Positions 8,974 to 18,203 of a stretch of DNA of 64,000 nt are shown here, in pieces. The DNA is from Acinetobacter towneri DSM 14962 = CIP 107472. Its GTDB lineage: Bacteria; Pseudomonadota; Gammaproteobacteria; Pseudomonadales; Moraxellaceae. Positions within the stretch are counted from its first letter, which is position 1; the number at the start of each line of letters is the position of its first letter. The notes beneath the pieces are model-generated. The model saw nothing but the letters and a program-made list of their open reading frames with translations, was not told the DNA's origin and did no database searches. The DNA is taken from positions 424,852-488,851 of the forward strand of contig NZ_KB849690.1 of NCBI RefSeq assembly GCF_000368785.1, in the 5' to 3' direction. The translations under genes and the position numbers were made by a program.

Positions 8974-9618
8974 ATGTTGGTATTAGAAGAAATTTATCGC
9001 ACTAAGAAAAATGAATTTTCAACGGCATTTAATTTACGCATGCAGCGCAGTTTAAGTTGGTGGAAAAAAGCCATTGAGTTTCATGATGATGTCGATATGC
9101 AATTTATGACAGCATGGGTGGCGTTGAGTGCTTTGTATGCGCAAGGTCAGACGGCAGAGCATACACAACAGACCTTGCAGCAATTTGTGCAGCGCATGTA
9201 TCAAAAAGATGTCGATCAGCGCATGGCGAGAATCATTTGGGAAAAATATCCACAAAGTTTAGAGGTATTGCTGACCAATCCTTATTTGTATCAAAGTTTT
9301 TGGGATTGGCGTAATCAAAAAATGACTGAAGCTGAATGGCGTGCAGATTATGAGGCAGAAAAACAGCAGATTATGCAGGCATTGCACATTCATGATTCAG
9401 CTACAATTTTGGCATGTTTGTTTAAGCGCTTATTGACGTTACAGCAGCAACTTTTACAAGGTGGTGCAACTTATAACAGTGCAATCAACCGCAAACAACT
9501 CAGCCATGCCAATACTTTACTGTGTGCGTTGATGCCGTGTTTTATCCAAATCTTATTGGAAAATTTAGAAAATGTGGAGTTGAGTCAGCCATTTTACCCT
9601 GTGATGCAAATGTCTTAA
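8974..9618 (+). CDS. hypothetical protein, possibly HEPN-like
   Basis: An uncharacterised all-helical 214-residue protein, probably cytoplasmic: no signal or membrane segment is seen. An N-terminal W-W-K-K-A-I-E-F helix precedes an F-M-T-A-W-V-A-L-S-A-L-Y segment like those in Apea-type HEPN domains. Near the C-terminus the order N-R-K-Q-L-S-H fits the R-x4-H active-site spacing of HEPN ribonucleases. The similarity is by pattern only. A good GGGAGAA ribosome binding site precedes ATG 8974. It stands alone, with no nucleotidyltransferase partner visible. Confidence 0.55.
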   Translation: MLVLEEIYRTKKNEFSTAFNLRMQRSLSWWKKAIEFHDDVDMQFMTAWVALSALYAQGQTAEHTQQTLQQFVQRMYQKDVDQRMARIIWEKYPQSLEVLLTNPYLYQSFWDWRNQKMTEAEWRADYEAEKQQIMQALHIHDSATILACLFKRLLTLQQQLLQGGATYNSAINRKQLSHANTLLCALMPCFIQILLENLENVELSQPFYPVMQMS

Positions 9619-9646
9619 GCGACTTGCTTGATTGTAATCGCAGCGT

Positions 9647-10837
9647 TTAAGGCATGGCGGTGTGTTGACGTTGATGCTGCCAGTCGAGTAGGGCAAAGCT
9701 CATTGCGGCGGTAACAAAACACAAACCAACTAGGCAACTCCATAACCATCCACCATGTTGCCAAGCATAGATCCCCAAAGCAGAACCACAAGCACCGCCA
9801 GTAAAATAACTGGTCATATAAATTGAGTTAATCCGCGATTTGGCATCGGGGTGTAAACGGAAAATCACGTTTTGGTTGCTGCTGTGTACGGTGGCAAGCC
9901 CAAGGTTAATTAAGCCAAAACCAAGAATATAACTCCATAAGCTGAATTGTCCGTTGTATAGAAAGACCCAACTGATTGCCAATAGCGCCAAACCACCCCA
10001 CGTCAGCGCTGTAACATAGCCACGATCTGCAATTTTCCCCACGTGTTTGGTTGAAAGAGCACCGAATACACCCACCATTGCCACAATGCCCACCATAAAG
10101 TCAGCTAAGCCAAAACTGGATTTAAGTAATACTGCAATGGTGGAAAACAACACGCTCATCGCTGCAAAAGCAAACGCACCGAGTAAGGCACGATAGACCA
10201 AACGACGTTCTTCTAAAATGAGTTTGCCCATAGACTGAAATACGGCCAAATAGCTGAGTTTGCTGGTTGAGATAAACGGCAAGCGCGCTTTGAGGACTGC
10301 GGCAATGCATAGCATCAGCACGCCACTAATCAGGTAAATCACTTTCCAGTGGAATAAATTGGACAGCAAACCTGCCAAACTGGTCGAAAGTAAAATACCG
10401 ACCAATAAACCACTCATCAATAAACCGACCACTTCACCCATTTTTTCAGGTTTTACAGTCATGGTGGCAAAAGGAATTAAGACTTGTGCTGCCACAGAAA
10501 ATAGCCCTGTGATAATCGTGCCAATCCATAACATGCTTAAATTGCTGGAAAAGGCACATAAAAATAAGCCAATCGAGGCCAAAAACATTAATAGGGGAAT
10601 GAATTTGGTTTTATTGACAATATCGCCCATAGGCACAATGAACAATAAACCCAGTGCATAAGACACTTGTGCAAAAGTCACCGTCAATGCCACTTGGGAT
10701 TGCGGAATTTGGAAAGATTGATGAATCGAGTAAATCAGCGGTTGGCAATAATAATTCGCACCCGCGCATAGACCACAGGCAATCGCCATCAACCAGAGCA
10801 GGGTTTTATCTTGGCTGATGTCGGGTGCAGTGTTCAT
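9647..10837 (-). CDS. MFS transporter, 12-TM drug/sugar efflux type
   Basis: A 396-residue major facilitator with about twelve hydrophobic segments. The CGLCAGANYYCQPLI segment in TM1 is typical of the DHA1-like group of proton-driven exporters; substrate unknown. An in-frame ATG upstream (10894) exists, but ATG 10837 is preferred: AGGA lies just before it and the protein then starts with a normal cytoplasmic N-terminus. It is followed on the same strand by convergent gene 8974 and preceded by the EamA gene, with which it could be co-transcribed. Confidence 0.88.
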   Translation of the reverse strand: MNTAPDISQDKTLLWLMAIACGLCAGANYYCQPLIYSIHQSFQIPQSQVALTVTFAQVSYALGLLFIVPMGDIVNKTKFIPLLMFLASIGLFLCAFSSNLSMLWIGTIITGLFSVAAQVLIPFATMTVKPEKMGEVVGLLMSGLLVGILLSTSLAGLLSNLFHWKVIYLISGVLMLCIAAVLKARLPFISTSKLSYLAVFQSMGKLILEERRLVYRALLGAFAFAAMSVLFSTIAVLLKSSFGLADFMVGIVAMVGVFGALSTKHVGKIADRGYVTALTWGGLALLAISWVFLYNGQFSLWSYILGFGLINLGLATVHSSNQNVIFRLHPDAKSRINSIYMTSYFTGGACGSALGIYAWQHGGWLWSCLVGLCFVTAAMSFALLDWQHQRQHTAMP

Positions 10838-10931
10838 AATTATCCTAAGGTCAATGGTAAAACGGGGTTGCAGTAGCTCAAAGATTGAATCCAATATTCA
10901 ACTTCATTAGTGGCAGGATGTCGCCTTTAAC

Positions 10932-11855
10932 TTAATGAGAGAACTTGTTTTTGGACAAGGTGATCATCATCACGCCTACAATATTGAGCATGCAGCCGAA
11001 CCATTGTATGCCATTTAGATGTTCACCTAAAAATGCTGTGGCCAATAGAATCGTCAAGATGGGGCCAATTGAAGCAATCATGGCCGATTGTGCCGCACCT
11101 AAACGGGCGATACTGTGCGCCATGAGTAAGGTGGGCAAGACTGTGACAAATATCCCTAAAGCTATGCCATAGCCCAGCACTTCTACAGGCAGTTGTTGCA
11201 CCAGTCCGAGCGGATTAGGTGTGACCAAACTGTAATGCGTAAGCGTACCGATGCAGGCAATACTTAAAGCCAGACCTGTAAAATTCCAAGAGCCAAAATG
11301 CTGAATCAGGCTTTTGGTCAGCAATAAATAGCCTGCAAAACACACTGCACTGGCGAACACCAAACTACTGCCTAACCAAAAATACGTGTCATGCGGAGTA
11401 TTGCTCTGTTCCTGTAACATCACAATCACTGTTCCGCCATAACTCAGGGCAATTGCAAACAGACTCAACCAGCTAAGTTTCTGCCGATACATCACACTCG
11501 AAGCCAGAACGGTGAGTGTTGGGTATAAAAACAGAATAATGCGTTCTAATGAAGCGCTAATGAACATCAGCCCTAAAAAATCCAGCCAGCTAGAAAAATA
11601 ATAGCCCATCAGACCTGCAAATATTATTAGCAGCCAATTGCGTGTAGAGATGTTGCGACTGTGATGGCGATTGAGCCAACAAATCAGTAGGAAGAAAGGC
11701 AGGGCACTTGCCATGCGCAAAGCCATGAGTACGGTTGCATCGACCAACGGTGAAAGTGCATAAGCCTGTTTAATAAAAATGGCTTTGGTACTAAACAAAA
11801 AGGCTGCAAATAAGGCAAAGATGGAGCCCCATTGTGTGGCGTTAAGTCTGATCAT
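10932..11855 (-). CDS. DMT-family permease (EamA)
   Basis: A 307-residue membrane protein with about ten hydrophobic segments arranged as two EamA repeats (first repeat starts at GSIFALFAAFLFSTKAI, second around FWLGSSLVFASAVCF). These export metabolites or drugs; substrate unknown. The frame stays open to 12026, but the upstream 57 residues are Cys/His-rich and not membrane-like, so ATG 11855 is taken as start. Confidence 0.85.
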   Translation of the reverse strand: MIRLNATQWGSIFALFAAFLFSTKAIFIKQAYALSPLVDATVLMALRMASALPFFLLICWLNRHHSRNISTRNWLLIIFAGLMGYYFSSWLDFLGLMFISASLERIILFLYPTLTVLASSVMYRQKLSWLSLFAIALSYGGTVIVMLQEQSNTPHDTYFWLGSSLVFASAVCFAGYLLLTKSLIQHFGSWNFTGLALSIACIGTLTHYSLVTPNPLGLVQQLPVEVLGYGIALGIFVTVLPTLLMAHSIARLGAAQSAMIASIGPILTILLATAFLGEHLNGIQWFGCMLNIVGVMMITLSKNKFSH

Positions 11856-12737
11856 GAAAAATGCTGTCGAGCAAGGTGGATGCAAGAGAAGTGACACATG
11901 CCGCGCACACAAATGCAAGTTGCATGATAGATAAAGGCAGATGCGACTGCATGGATCAAGCTGTGTGTGCTGTATTTGAGCAAGCATAGCCGATTTTATG
12001 CAGATGGTCTGCTTGAGATGGCACAAATTTTGTGAAAAGTAGAGTAAATGGGGTTTGCACGATAATGGTGCAAATTAGCTAAAAATGTTGCAAAACAGAG
12101 AAAATCCATCATCAGACAAAATGACGCACAAAAAAAATGAAAAAAATAGCAGCACTTAACTTAGACCTGAGTTGAATAAATTCAAGCTTCTTTTAAAAGT
12201 TTTACTGTTTCAAATATTCGGTTTTACTCATAAGGCAAAGGTAGGTTTTTCTAAGGTTTTCAGATGCGCAAAACACTTCTAAATTGAACCATGTTGTGCG
12301 GTGTAAAAATTGTCAAAAAAGTCAATTTGGTGTTTAAGTTTTTGCTTTTAGCGCTTAAATGTATAGATATGCAATCTTTTAGCGCTAAGTCGGATTTTCC
12401 CAATTAAGTGAAATGCGTGTCAGAATGATCAATGCTTAATTCATTTAAATGTGGTCAACTGCAAGCTCAAAGCATCGCTTTTTTTCTTTTAGACACTTCA
12501 AATCGAAGTTTTGCTGAATAATTAGACTTATATTCAAGAAGCAAAACTTATCAATTATATCTCGCAACAATATTTTTATGAATCATCAGTTCAAAATATG
12601 GGTATTTATTAAATAAATATTGGGTGGTAATTTAAAAATGTTGCATTAGAATCCAAAAATTCAACAAAACTTATCCTGAGGGGAAAGCATCGTTATCCAC
12701 GATGTTGACTTAAGAAAAACTAGCTTGAGGAACGCTC
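11856..12737. other. 882-bp AT-rich intergenic region upstream of pntAA
   Basis: No credible gene is seen on either strand. It must hold the divergent promoters of the EamA gene and the pnt operon. The only structured signal I see is the pair of TTTTAGCGCT boxes listed separately. No tRNA, riboswitch or terminator is recognisable. Confidence 0.6.
12346..12390 (+). promoter_or_regulatory. two TTTTAGCGCT boxes 31 bp apart
   Basis: TTTTAGCGCT is at 12346-12355 and 12377-12386, a spacing of 31 bp (about three helical turns). Each has a palindromic AGCGCT core, and the first extends to the near-palindrome TTTTAGCGCTTAAA. Phasing suggests a regulator binding the same DNA face, ~360-390 bp upstream of pntAA. 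The identity of any regulator is unknown. Confidence 0.3.
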
Positions 12738-13865
12738 ATGCAGATCGGAATTCCAACCGAAACTGTTGTCGGTGAAAATCGTGTCGCTGCGACGCCAGAA
12801 ACAGTAAAGAAGTTGATTAGCGCGGGTCATAGCGTAGTCATTGAACGTGGTGCAGGCGTAAAAGCCGCTTATATCGACAGCGCTTATGAACAAGTAGGCG
12901 CGACCATGACAGATGATGCTTATCGCGGTAGCCAAATGATTTTGAAAGTTCGTGCCCCAAAGGGTGAAGAAATTCAAAAACTTGCACCGAACAGCACTGT
13001 GGTGGCGATGTTTGATCCTTACCGCAATACTGAATTAGACCAATTTGCTGCGGCTCAGGTGTCTGCATTTGCTTTAGAGCTTTTGCCACGTACCTTGTCG
13101 CGTGCGCAAAATATGGACGTGTTGTCATCACAAGCCAACTTGGCAGGTTATAAATCTGTGTTGTTGGCTGCAGCAGAATATCAACGCATGTTCCCAATGT
13201 TAATGACGGCAGCGGGTACTGTAAAACCTGCGCGTGTTGTGATCATGGGTGTGGGTGTTGCTGGTTTGCAAGCCATTGCAACAGCGAAGCGTTTAGGTGC
13301 TGTAGTCGAAGCAACTGACTTGCGTCCAACGGCAAAAGATCAGGTGGAATCTTTGGGTGGTAAGTGGTTAGACGTACCAATGTCTGAAGAAGAACAACAA
13401 AAAGCTGCCGATGCTGCCAAAAATGGTTATGGCTGGATGCCTGGTGAACAATACATTAAAGACCAAGCAGTGATTGTCGATAAAGCCGTTTCTAATGCGG
13501 ATATCGTGATTACCACTGCGTTATTGCCGGGTCGTGATGCACCGCGTTTAATCAAAGCGGAAACTGTGGCAAAAATGAAGCCGGGTTCTGTGATTTTAGA
13601 TATGGCAGTCGAAACGGGCGGTAACGTCGAAGGTTCACAATGCGGTGAAACTGTAGTGACTGCCAATGGTGTGAAAATTTTGGGTATTCCAAACATTCCA
13701 TCGACTGTATCGACAGAAGCATCTGCACTATATGCGCGTAATGTGTTGAATTTTGTTGAAACATTATTTGATAACGACAAGAACTTCGCATTGAATCCTG
13801 AAGAAGAAATTCAGAAAGCGTTGCTGGTCACTCATAACGGTCAAGTGCTGTTAAAGCGTGGTTAA
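12738..13865 (+). CDS. pntAA: NAD(P) transhydrogenase subunit alpha, soluble part
   Basis: The NAD(H)-binding dI domain of the proton-translocating transhydrogenase, encoded separately from its membrane part. It begins QIGIPTE and carries the Rossmann motif [14 protein letters not shown] around residue 170, then the mobile-loop region ([13 protein letters not shown]). At 375 residues it matches the split PntAA form rather than the fused E. coli PntA. The operon continues with pntAB after 11 bases. The enzyme moves hydride from NADH to NADP+ using proton motive force. Confidence 0.96.
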   Translation: MQIGIPTETVVGENRVAATPETVKKLISAGHSVVIERGAGVKAAYIDSAYEQVGATMTDDAYRGSQMILKVRAPKGEEIQKLAPNSTVVAMFDPYRNTELDQFAAAQVSAFALELLPRTLSRAQNMDVLSSQANLAGYKSVLLAAAEYQRMFPMLMTAAGTVKPARVVIMGVGVAGLQAIATAKRLGAVVEATDLRPTAKDQVESLGGKWLDVPMSEEEQQKAADAAKNGYGWMPGEQYIKDQAVIVDKAVSNADIVITTALLPGRDAPRLIKAETVAKMKPGSVILDMAVETGGNVEGSQCGETVVTANGVKILGIPNIPSTVSTEASALYARNVLNFVETLFDNDKNFALNPEEEIQKALLVTHNGQVLLKRG

Positions 13866-13876
13866 GGAGAATTCTC

Positions 13877-14200
13877 ATGGTTGAAACAATTACGATTTTT
13901 GTCCTTGCCATCTTCGTAGGTTACTACGTGGTGTGGGGGGTAACACCTGCGTTACATACGCCATTAATGGCAGTAACCAATGCACTTTCTTCAATCATTA
14001 TTGTCGGTGCGATGATTCAAACTGTTGGTCTACCAATCATGGGTGTAGAAGGCAGTGTCGATTTCCAAACCATTAATGTGGTGAGTGTACTGGGTGCGAT
14101 TGCTGTGTTCTTGGCAAGCATCAATATTTTCGGTGGTTTTGCAGTGACTGCACGTATGCTGGAAATGTTCAAACCAAAAGCAAAGAAAAAAGAGGGCTAA
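13877..14200 (+). CDS. pntAB: NAD(P) transhydrogenase subunit alpha, membrane part
   Basis: A 107-residue protein with three hydrophobic segments that corresponds to the membrane C-terminus of fused PntA (dII domain). A clear AAGGAG ribosome binding site lies just before its ATG. It sits between pntAA and pntB with gaps of 11 and 3 bases, so the three subunits are made together. Confidence 0.95.
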   Translation: MVETITIFVLAIFVGYYVVWGVTPALHTPLMAVTNALSSIIIVGAMIQTVGLPIMGVEGSVDFQTINVVSVLGAIAVFLASINIFGGFAVTARMLEMFKPKAKKKEG

Positions 14201-14203
14201 TGC

Positions 14204-15649
14204 ATGGAATTTATTCGTGAATATGCAGACTGGTTCTATTTAATCGGGGCTGTGCTCTTTATCTTAACTTTACGTGGTTTGTCTGGGCCTAAAACTGCGA
14301 TTGCGGGCAACCGTTACGGCATGATCGCAATGGCGATTGCAGTCTTGACTACATTCTTTGTGGCAGACAATCCAGTTGTGTGGATGATTCTGGCAGCTAT
14401 GGCAGCAGGTGCGGTGGTGGGTATTGCCCGCGCACGTACGGTGCCAATGACTCAAATGCCTGAAACTGTAGCGTTAATGCACTCTTTAGTCGGTTTGGCT
14501 GCAGTTTTAATTGCGATTGCTGCGATTATTCATAACAACAAGTTAATCGAACTTGGTCCAGACTTGTTGGCTGCAAATGGTATTACTTTCCATGAAATGA
14601 GCAAAGTTCATTTATTTGAATTGTTTGTGGGCTGTTTCGTGGGGGCGATTACCTTTACTGCATCTGTTTTTGCATACGGTAAATTGGCGGCGAAGAAATG
14701 GGCAAAAACTATTTCGGGTGCATGGGTAAAACCTGTTCAGGCGTTAATTTTCCTTGCTATGCTCGGTTTTGGGATTCACTTCTTCCTGAGCGGCAACATG
14801 ACTTCATTCTGGGCAATGACAGGTTTAGCATTGGCATTCGGTTGGGTATGGATTGCACCAGTGGGTGGTGGTGACATGCCAGTTGTAGTGTCATTGTTGA
14901 ACTCGTTCTCAGGTTGGGCGGCAGCAGGTATTGGTTTCACACTTGAAAACAACATGCTGATTGTTGCAGGCTCATTGGTCGGTTCTTCAGGTGCGATTCT
15001 GTCTTACATCATGTGTAAAGCCATGAACCGTTCAATCATCAACGTATTGTTTGGTGGTGCGATGGGCGGTGCAGCAGCACCAACGGCAGCAGCGGGTGCG
15101 CAAGTGCAACGTAACTACCGTTCAGGTTCTGCTGATGATGCTGGCTTCTTGATGTCAAATGCAGACAGCGTAGTAATTGTACCGGGCTATGGTATGGCGC
15201 AAGGTCGTGCACAGAATGCGGTCAAAGAATTGGCCAACTTGTTAAAAGAGCAAGGTGTAACTGTTCGTTTTGCGATTCACCCAGTGGCAGGTCGTATGCC
15301 GGGTCACATGAACGTATTACTTGCAGAAGCAGACGTACCGTATGAAGACATCTTAGAAATGGACGAAATCAACTCAGATTTCCCTGCAACAGATGTGGTG
15401 TTGGTGATTGGTGCAAATGACGTAGTTAACCCTGCGGCAAAAGACGATCCAAACTCGCCAATTTACGGCATGCCAATTCTTGAAGCGCATAAAGCACGTA
15501 CCATTATGGTCATCAAGCGCTCAATGGCAACAGGTTATGCGGGTCTAGACAACGACTTGTTCTATAACGACAAGACCATGATGATCTTTGGTGATGCCAA
15601 GAAAGTTGTGGAAGATATGACTAAATCAATCAACGGTACAGGTCACTAA
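14204..15649 (+). CDS. pntB: NAD(P) transhydrogenase subunit beta
   Basis: A 481-residue protein with about nine membrane segments followed by the NADP(H)-binding dIII domain. The latter shows VPGYGMAQGRAQ, the GRMPGHMNVLLAEADVPY stretch, and VIGANDVVNPAAK. It completes the transhydrogenase with PntAA and PntAB. A terminator follows immediately. Confidence 0.96.
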   Translation: MEFIREYADWFYLIGAVLFILTLRGLSGPKTAIAGNRYGMIAMAIAVLTTFFVADNPVVWMILAAMAAGAVVGIARARTVPMTQMPETVALMHSLVGLAAVLIAIAAIIHNNKLIELGPDLLAANGITFHEMSKVHLFELFVGCFVGAITFTASVFAYGKLAAKKWAKTISGAWVKPVQALIFLAMLGFGIHFFLSGNMTSFWAMTGLALAFGWVWIAPVGGGDMPVVVSLLNSFSGWAAAGIGFTLENNMLIVAGSLVGSSGAILSYIMCKAMNRSIINVLFGGAMGGAAAPTAAAGAQVQRNYRSGSADDAGFLMSNADSVVIVPGYGMAQGRAQNAVKELANLLKEQGVTVRFAIHPVAGRMPGHMNVLLAEADVPYEDILEMDEINSDFPATDVVLVIGANDVVNPAAKDDPNSPIYGMPILEAHKARTIMVIKRSMATGYAGLDNDLFYNDKTMMIFGDAKKVVEDMTKSINGTGH

Positions 15650-15668
15650 GACACTGTTTCCAGATATG

Positions 15669-15692
15669 AAACCGCCTTCGGGCGGTTTTTTT
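15669..15692 (+). terminator. terminator of the pnt operon
   Basis: AAACCGCC-TTCG-GGCGGTTT with a run of Ts: a stable UUCG-capped 8-bp stem right after pntB. Confidence 0.93.
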
Positions 15693-15867
15693 ATGGCTGA
15701 TGTAAAGTGGTTAATTGAGATCAGGCAGATTGAGTTCGGGCGAGTTTTATAGGATTGGTTTGAAGCAATGTATTGGGTAGGGGATGATATAAACCAATAT
15801 TTGGTGGGTAGATTAATGCGATATAAAAATGATTAGGGATATGAGCTTCAAAAGATCTGCATTAAAA

Positions 15868-15891
15868 AAGCGACTTATTTGAAAGTCGCTT
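15868..15891 (-). terminator. terminator of rsfS (minus strand)
   Basis: AAGCGACTT and AAGTCGCTT form a 9-bp stem with a 6-base loop; the A-run at 15864-15869 gives a T-tract on the minus strand. It lies just beyond the rsfS stop. Confidence 0.75.
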
Positions 15892-15929
15892 ATTGTGTAT
15901 CTTTAAGGCTGCTCAAGTGAGCTGTTGTA

Positions 15930-16331
15930 TTAAGCAACAGACTCAGGCGTAGTGCGCCATAAGCTTTCTAGGTCGTAGAATTTACGTGCTGTTGGTAGCA
16001 TGATGTGAACCACTACCATACCAAGATCGACCAAGATCCATTCTGCATCACGTTCACCTTCAATACCAATTGGGCGGAAGCCTGCTTTGCGCGCTTCTTC
16101 GGCAACATTGTCGGCAAGAGATTTTACGTGGCGAGTTGATGTACCGCTAGCAATCACAATGGCATCTGAAACATTGCTGATGCTGCTGACATCAAGTTCA
16201 ACAATTTCTTTGGCTTTTACATCAAGGAGAGCTTCATGTACAACTTTAAGACAAGTTTGTACGTCATGCTTTTGGGTATTCATTGCAAGATCGTGAGAAT
16301 TAGAAGCGCCGGGCGATGGTTCTAAATTCAT
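15930..16331 (-). CDS. rsfS: ribosome silencing factor
   Basis: RsfS (Iojap/YbeB) binds L14 and blocks subunit joining when nutrients are low. The conserved core ELDVSSISNVSDAIVIASGTSTRHVKSLADN is recognisable in parts, as is ERDAEWILVDLG. Two starts are possible: ATG 16331 (133 residues) or ATG 16283 (117 residues); neither has a good ribosome binding site. The core begins after the second, so the shorter form may be right. The usual neighbour nadD is absent here. Confidence 0.9.
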   Translation of the reverse strand: MNLEPSPGASNSHDLAMNTQKHDVQTCLKVVHEALLDVKAKEIVELDVSSISNVSDAIVIASGTSTRHVKSLADNVAEEARKAGFRPIGIEGERDAEWILVDLGMVVVHIMLPTARKFYDLESLWRTTPESVA

Positions 16332-16406
16332 GGGGTGTATAATTTCCTAAAATTATTCATCGTCTAATATAGCTGTTTTAGCCTGAAATTTCAAATCGGT
16401 TTAATT

Positions 16407-17201
16407 TTAACCACTTTGATTTGAGGGAAAGTATTTGTCTTTCCATGCAAATGATTGATTTGACGCCAGACTTGGGCGGTATTCTGCAGCGATATAGCTT
16501 GAATAAGCACTGTGCTGTAACCATTTGAAAATAGTAGTATAGTCTAGCTCGCCTGAATCGGGTTCATGGCGTCCTGGATTGTCGGCAAACTGGATATGAC
16601 CAATATCCTGAATGTTTTCTTGCAATGCGCTCAGCACATCTTCACCCATCATCGCCATGTGATAACAGTCGTATTGCATTTTAAGAGCAGGATGTTTGAC
16701 TGCTTCTAGCATCTCTTGAGCTTGCGCAATATTTTGTACTAAAAAGCGTGGCATGTCGGTGCCATTAATCATTTCAAAGACAGGCTGAATATGATGTTGA
16801 GTGAGCATCGAGCAGGCCAGTTTTAGGTTTTCTGCCAGTGTGTTTAAGCAAGGCAGTAAATCGGCATCGACAGGTTGTTTGCCTGCCAAAATATTGACGC
16901 TAGGGACATTTAATGCCGTGGCATAGCGGATGGCTAACTCTAAGGCATGATGAAATTCAATCTCTTTCCCGGGTACGCCCGCCAAACCATTGCCGCCTTG
17001 CATGAGGTCACCCGCAGGGACATTGATTAAACACAGGCTGAGTTGGTGGAGTGTGAGTTGGGTTTGAATCTGCTCAATACTCAGCTCATAGGGAAATTGA
17101 ATTTCAACATGCTGAAAACCATGTTCGCGTGCAAGGGCAAAGCGTTCAATTAAAGGCACTTCGGTAAAAATCATCGACAGATTAACCGCCAGTTTAGACA
17201 T
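16407..17201 (-). CDS. hydroxypyruvate isomerase family TIM-barrel protein
   Basis: A 264-residue sugar-isomerase-like TIM barrel (AP endonuclease 2 superfamily). It shows NLSMIFTE at the N-terminus, FEMINGTDMPRF and the metal-site pattern around MQYDCYHMAM and HIQFADNPGRHEPDSGE, as in Hyi/OtnI. An AAGGAG site seven bases before ATG 17201 decides the start. It is paired with a 3-hydroxyacid dehydrogenase 45 bases upstream on the same strand, an arrangement seen in glyoxylate/tartronate semialdehyde pathways. No glyoxylate carboligase is present, so the true substrate is open. Confidence 0.85.
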   Translation of the reverse strand: MSKLAVNLSMIFTEVPLIERFALAREHGFQHVEIQFPYELSIEQIQTQLTLHQLSLCLINVPAGDLMQGGNGLAGVPGKEIEFHHALELAIRYATALNVPSVNILAGKQPVDADLLPCLNTLAENLKLACSMLTQHHIQPVFEMINGTDMPRFLVQNIAQAQEMLEAVKHPALKMQYDCYHMAMMGEDVLSALQENIQDIGHIQFADNPGRHEPDSGELDYTTIFKWLQHSAYSSYIAAEYRPSLASNQSFAWKDKYFPSNQSG

Positions 17202-17246
17202 GCAGGTGCTCCTTGCAGGCAAAGGTTGGATCAGGAATCAAGCCGA

Positions 17247-18113
17247 TTAAGCTTCGACCTGATGAATAATGGTGGCTAAATCTGCTTCTGCAAAACCCTT
17301 GGCTTGATGGGCTTGCAGTTGTGAAAGGGCTTTTTCTGCCACAGGAATCTGTAACTGAAATTGCGCTGCCAGTTGTAAGGCATTGTTTAAATCTTTAGAC
17401 AGGGTTTGGACTTTCCATTGCACAGGCTCAAAACTGTGAGTTGCCATACGTGGAGTTAAAATCTGAAACGGTTTCGAGTCGGCAAAACCACCCGCCAAAG
17501 CAGGTGCAAGTAAACGGGTGTCTACGCCTGCCTGTCCTGCTAAGGCAACAGCTTCGGCAATTAGGGTGCTGTTGGCAGCAACAATCAGTTGGTTGCAGAT
17601 TTTAGTGGCTTGTCCTGTGCCTGTTTCACCCATACGGGTTACACGTTGTGACAGCACATGATAAATCGGGCTTAATTTTTCGATGGTGTTTGCATCACCC
17701 CCTGCAAAAATCACCAAACTACCTTGTTCGGCTCCCGCAGTGCCTCCCGATACAGGTGAGTCAATCCATGTGACCTGTTTGAGGCTGGCTTGCTGCGCTA
17801 GCTTTTGGGTTTGATCTACAGACAAACTGGAAAAATCGACAATGACTTGTTGAGCAGTCAAAAATGGCTCAATTTGATCTAATACAGCTTGGACGGCATG
17901 ATCATCGGCAAGGCAACTCAAGATCACTGGATATTGTCCGATCTCGCTCAATTGCAGCGACTTTGCCCCCAGACTGAGCACAGATTCGCAAGCCGCAGGG
18001 CTACGATTCCACACCGCGACCTCAAAACCTGCCTGAACTAAGCGGGTTGCCATGCGCGTACCCATGAGTCCCATACCTAAAAAAGCGATTTTTGTGTCAC
18101 GATCAAAATGCAT
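17247..18113 (-). CDS. NAD(P)-dependent 3-hydroxyacid dehydrogenase (GarR/GlxR/MmsB-like)
   Basis: A 288-residue beta-hydroxyacid dehydrogenase. Its N-terminal Rossmann motif FLGMGLMGTRMA is followed by VWNRSP, the substrate loop DSPVSGGTAGAEQGSL and the catalytic-lysine segment GQATKICNQL. Candidates are tartronate semialdehyde reductase or 3-hydroxyisobutyrate dehydrogenase. The neighbouring hydroxypyruvate-isomerase-like gene favours the former and the crotonase-like gene upstream the latter. ATG 18113 has GGAG about 10 bases before it and is preferred over an in-frame ATG 33 bases upstream. Confidence 0.88.
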   Translation of the reverse strand: MHFDRDTKIAFLGMGLMGTRMATRLVQAGFEVAVWNRSPAACESVLSLGAKSLQLSEIGQYPVILSCLADDHAVQAVLDQIEPFLTAQQVIVDFSSLSVDQTQKLAQQASLKQVTWIDSPVSGGTAGAEQGSLVIFAGGDANTIEKLSPIYHVLSQRVTRMGETGTGQATKICNQLIVAANSTLIAEAVALAGQAGVDTRLLAPALAGGFADSKPFQILTPRMATHSFEPVQWKVQTLSKDLNNALQLAAQFQLQIPVAEKALSQLQAHQAKGFAEADLATIIHQVEA

Positions 18114-18203
18114 AGCGCTGATTCTCCGTTTTTGCCTACAGTACAAGTCTGGCTTGAAATGTCAATTTAGCCTTTGGTCAAAGTCTGTTGTGTTTGAACT
18201 GAA

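Noticed and set aside
11856..12026. N-terminal extension of the EamA permease
   Set aside because: The extra 57 residues are Cys/His-rich and lack a membrane or signal character; ATG 11855 gives a normal ten-TM start.
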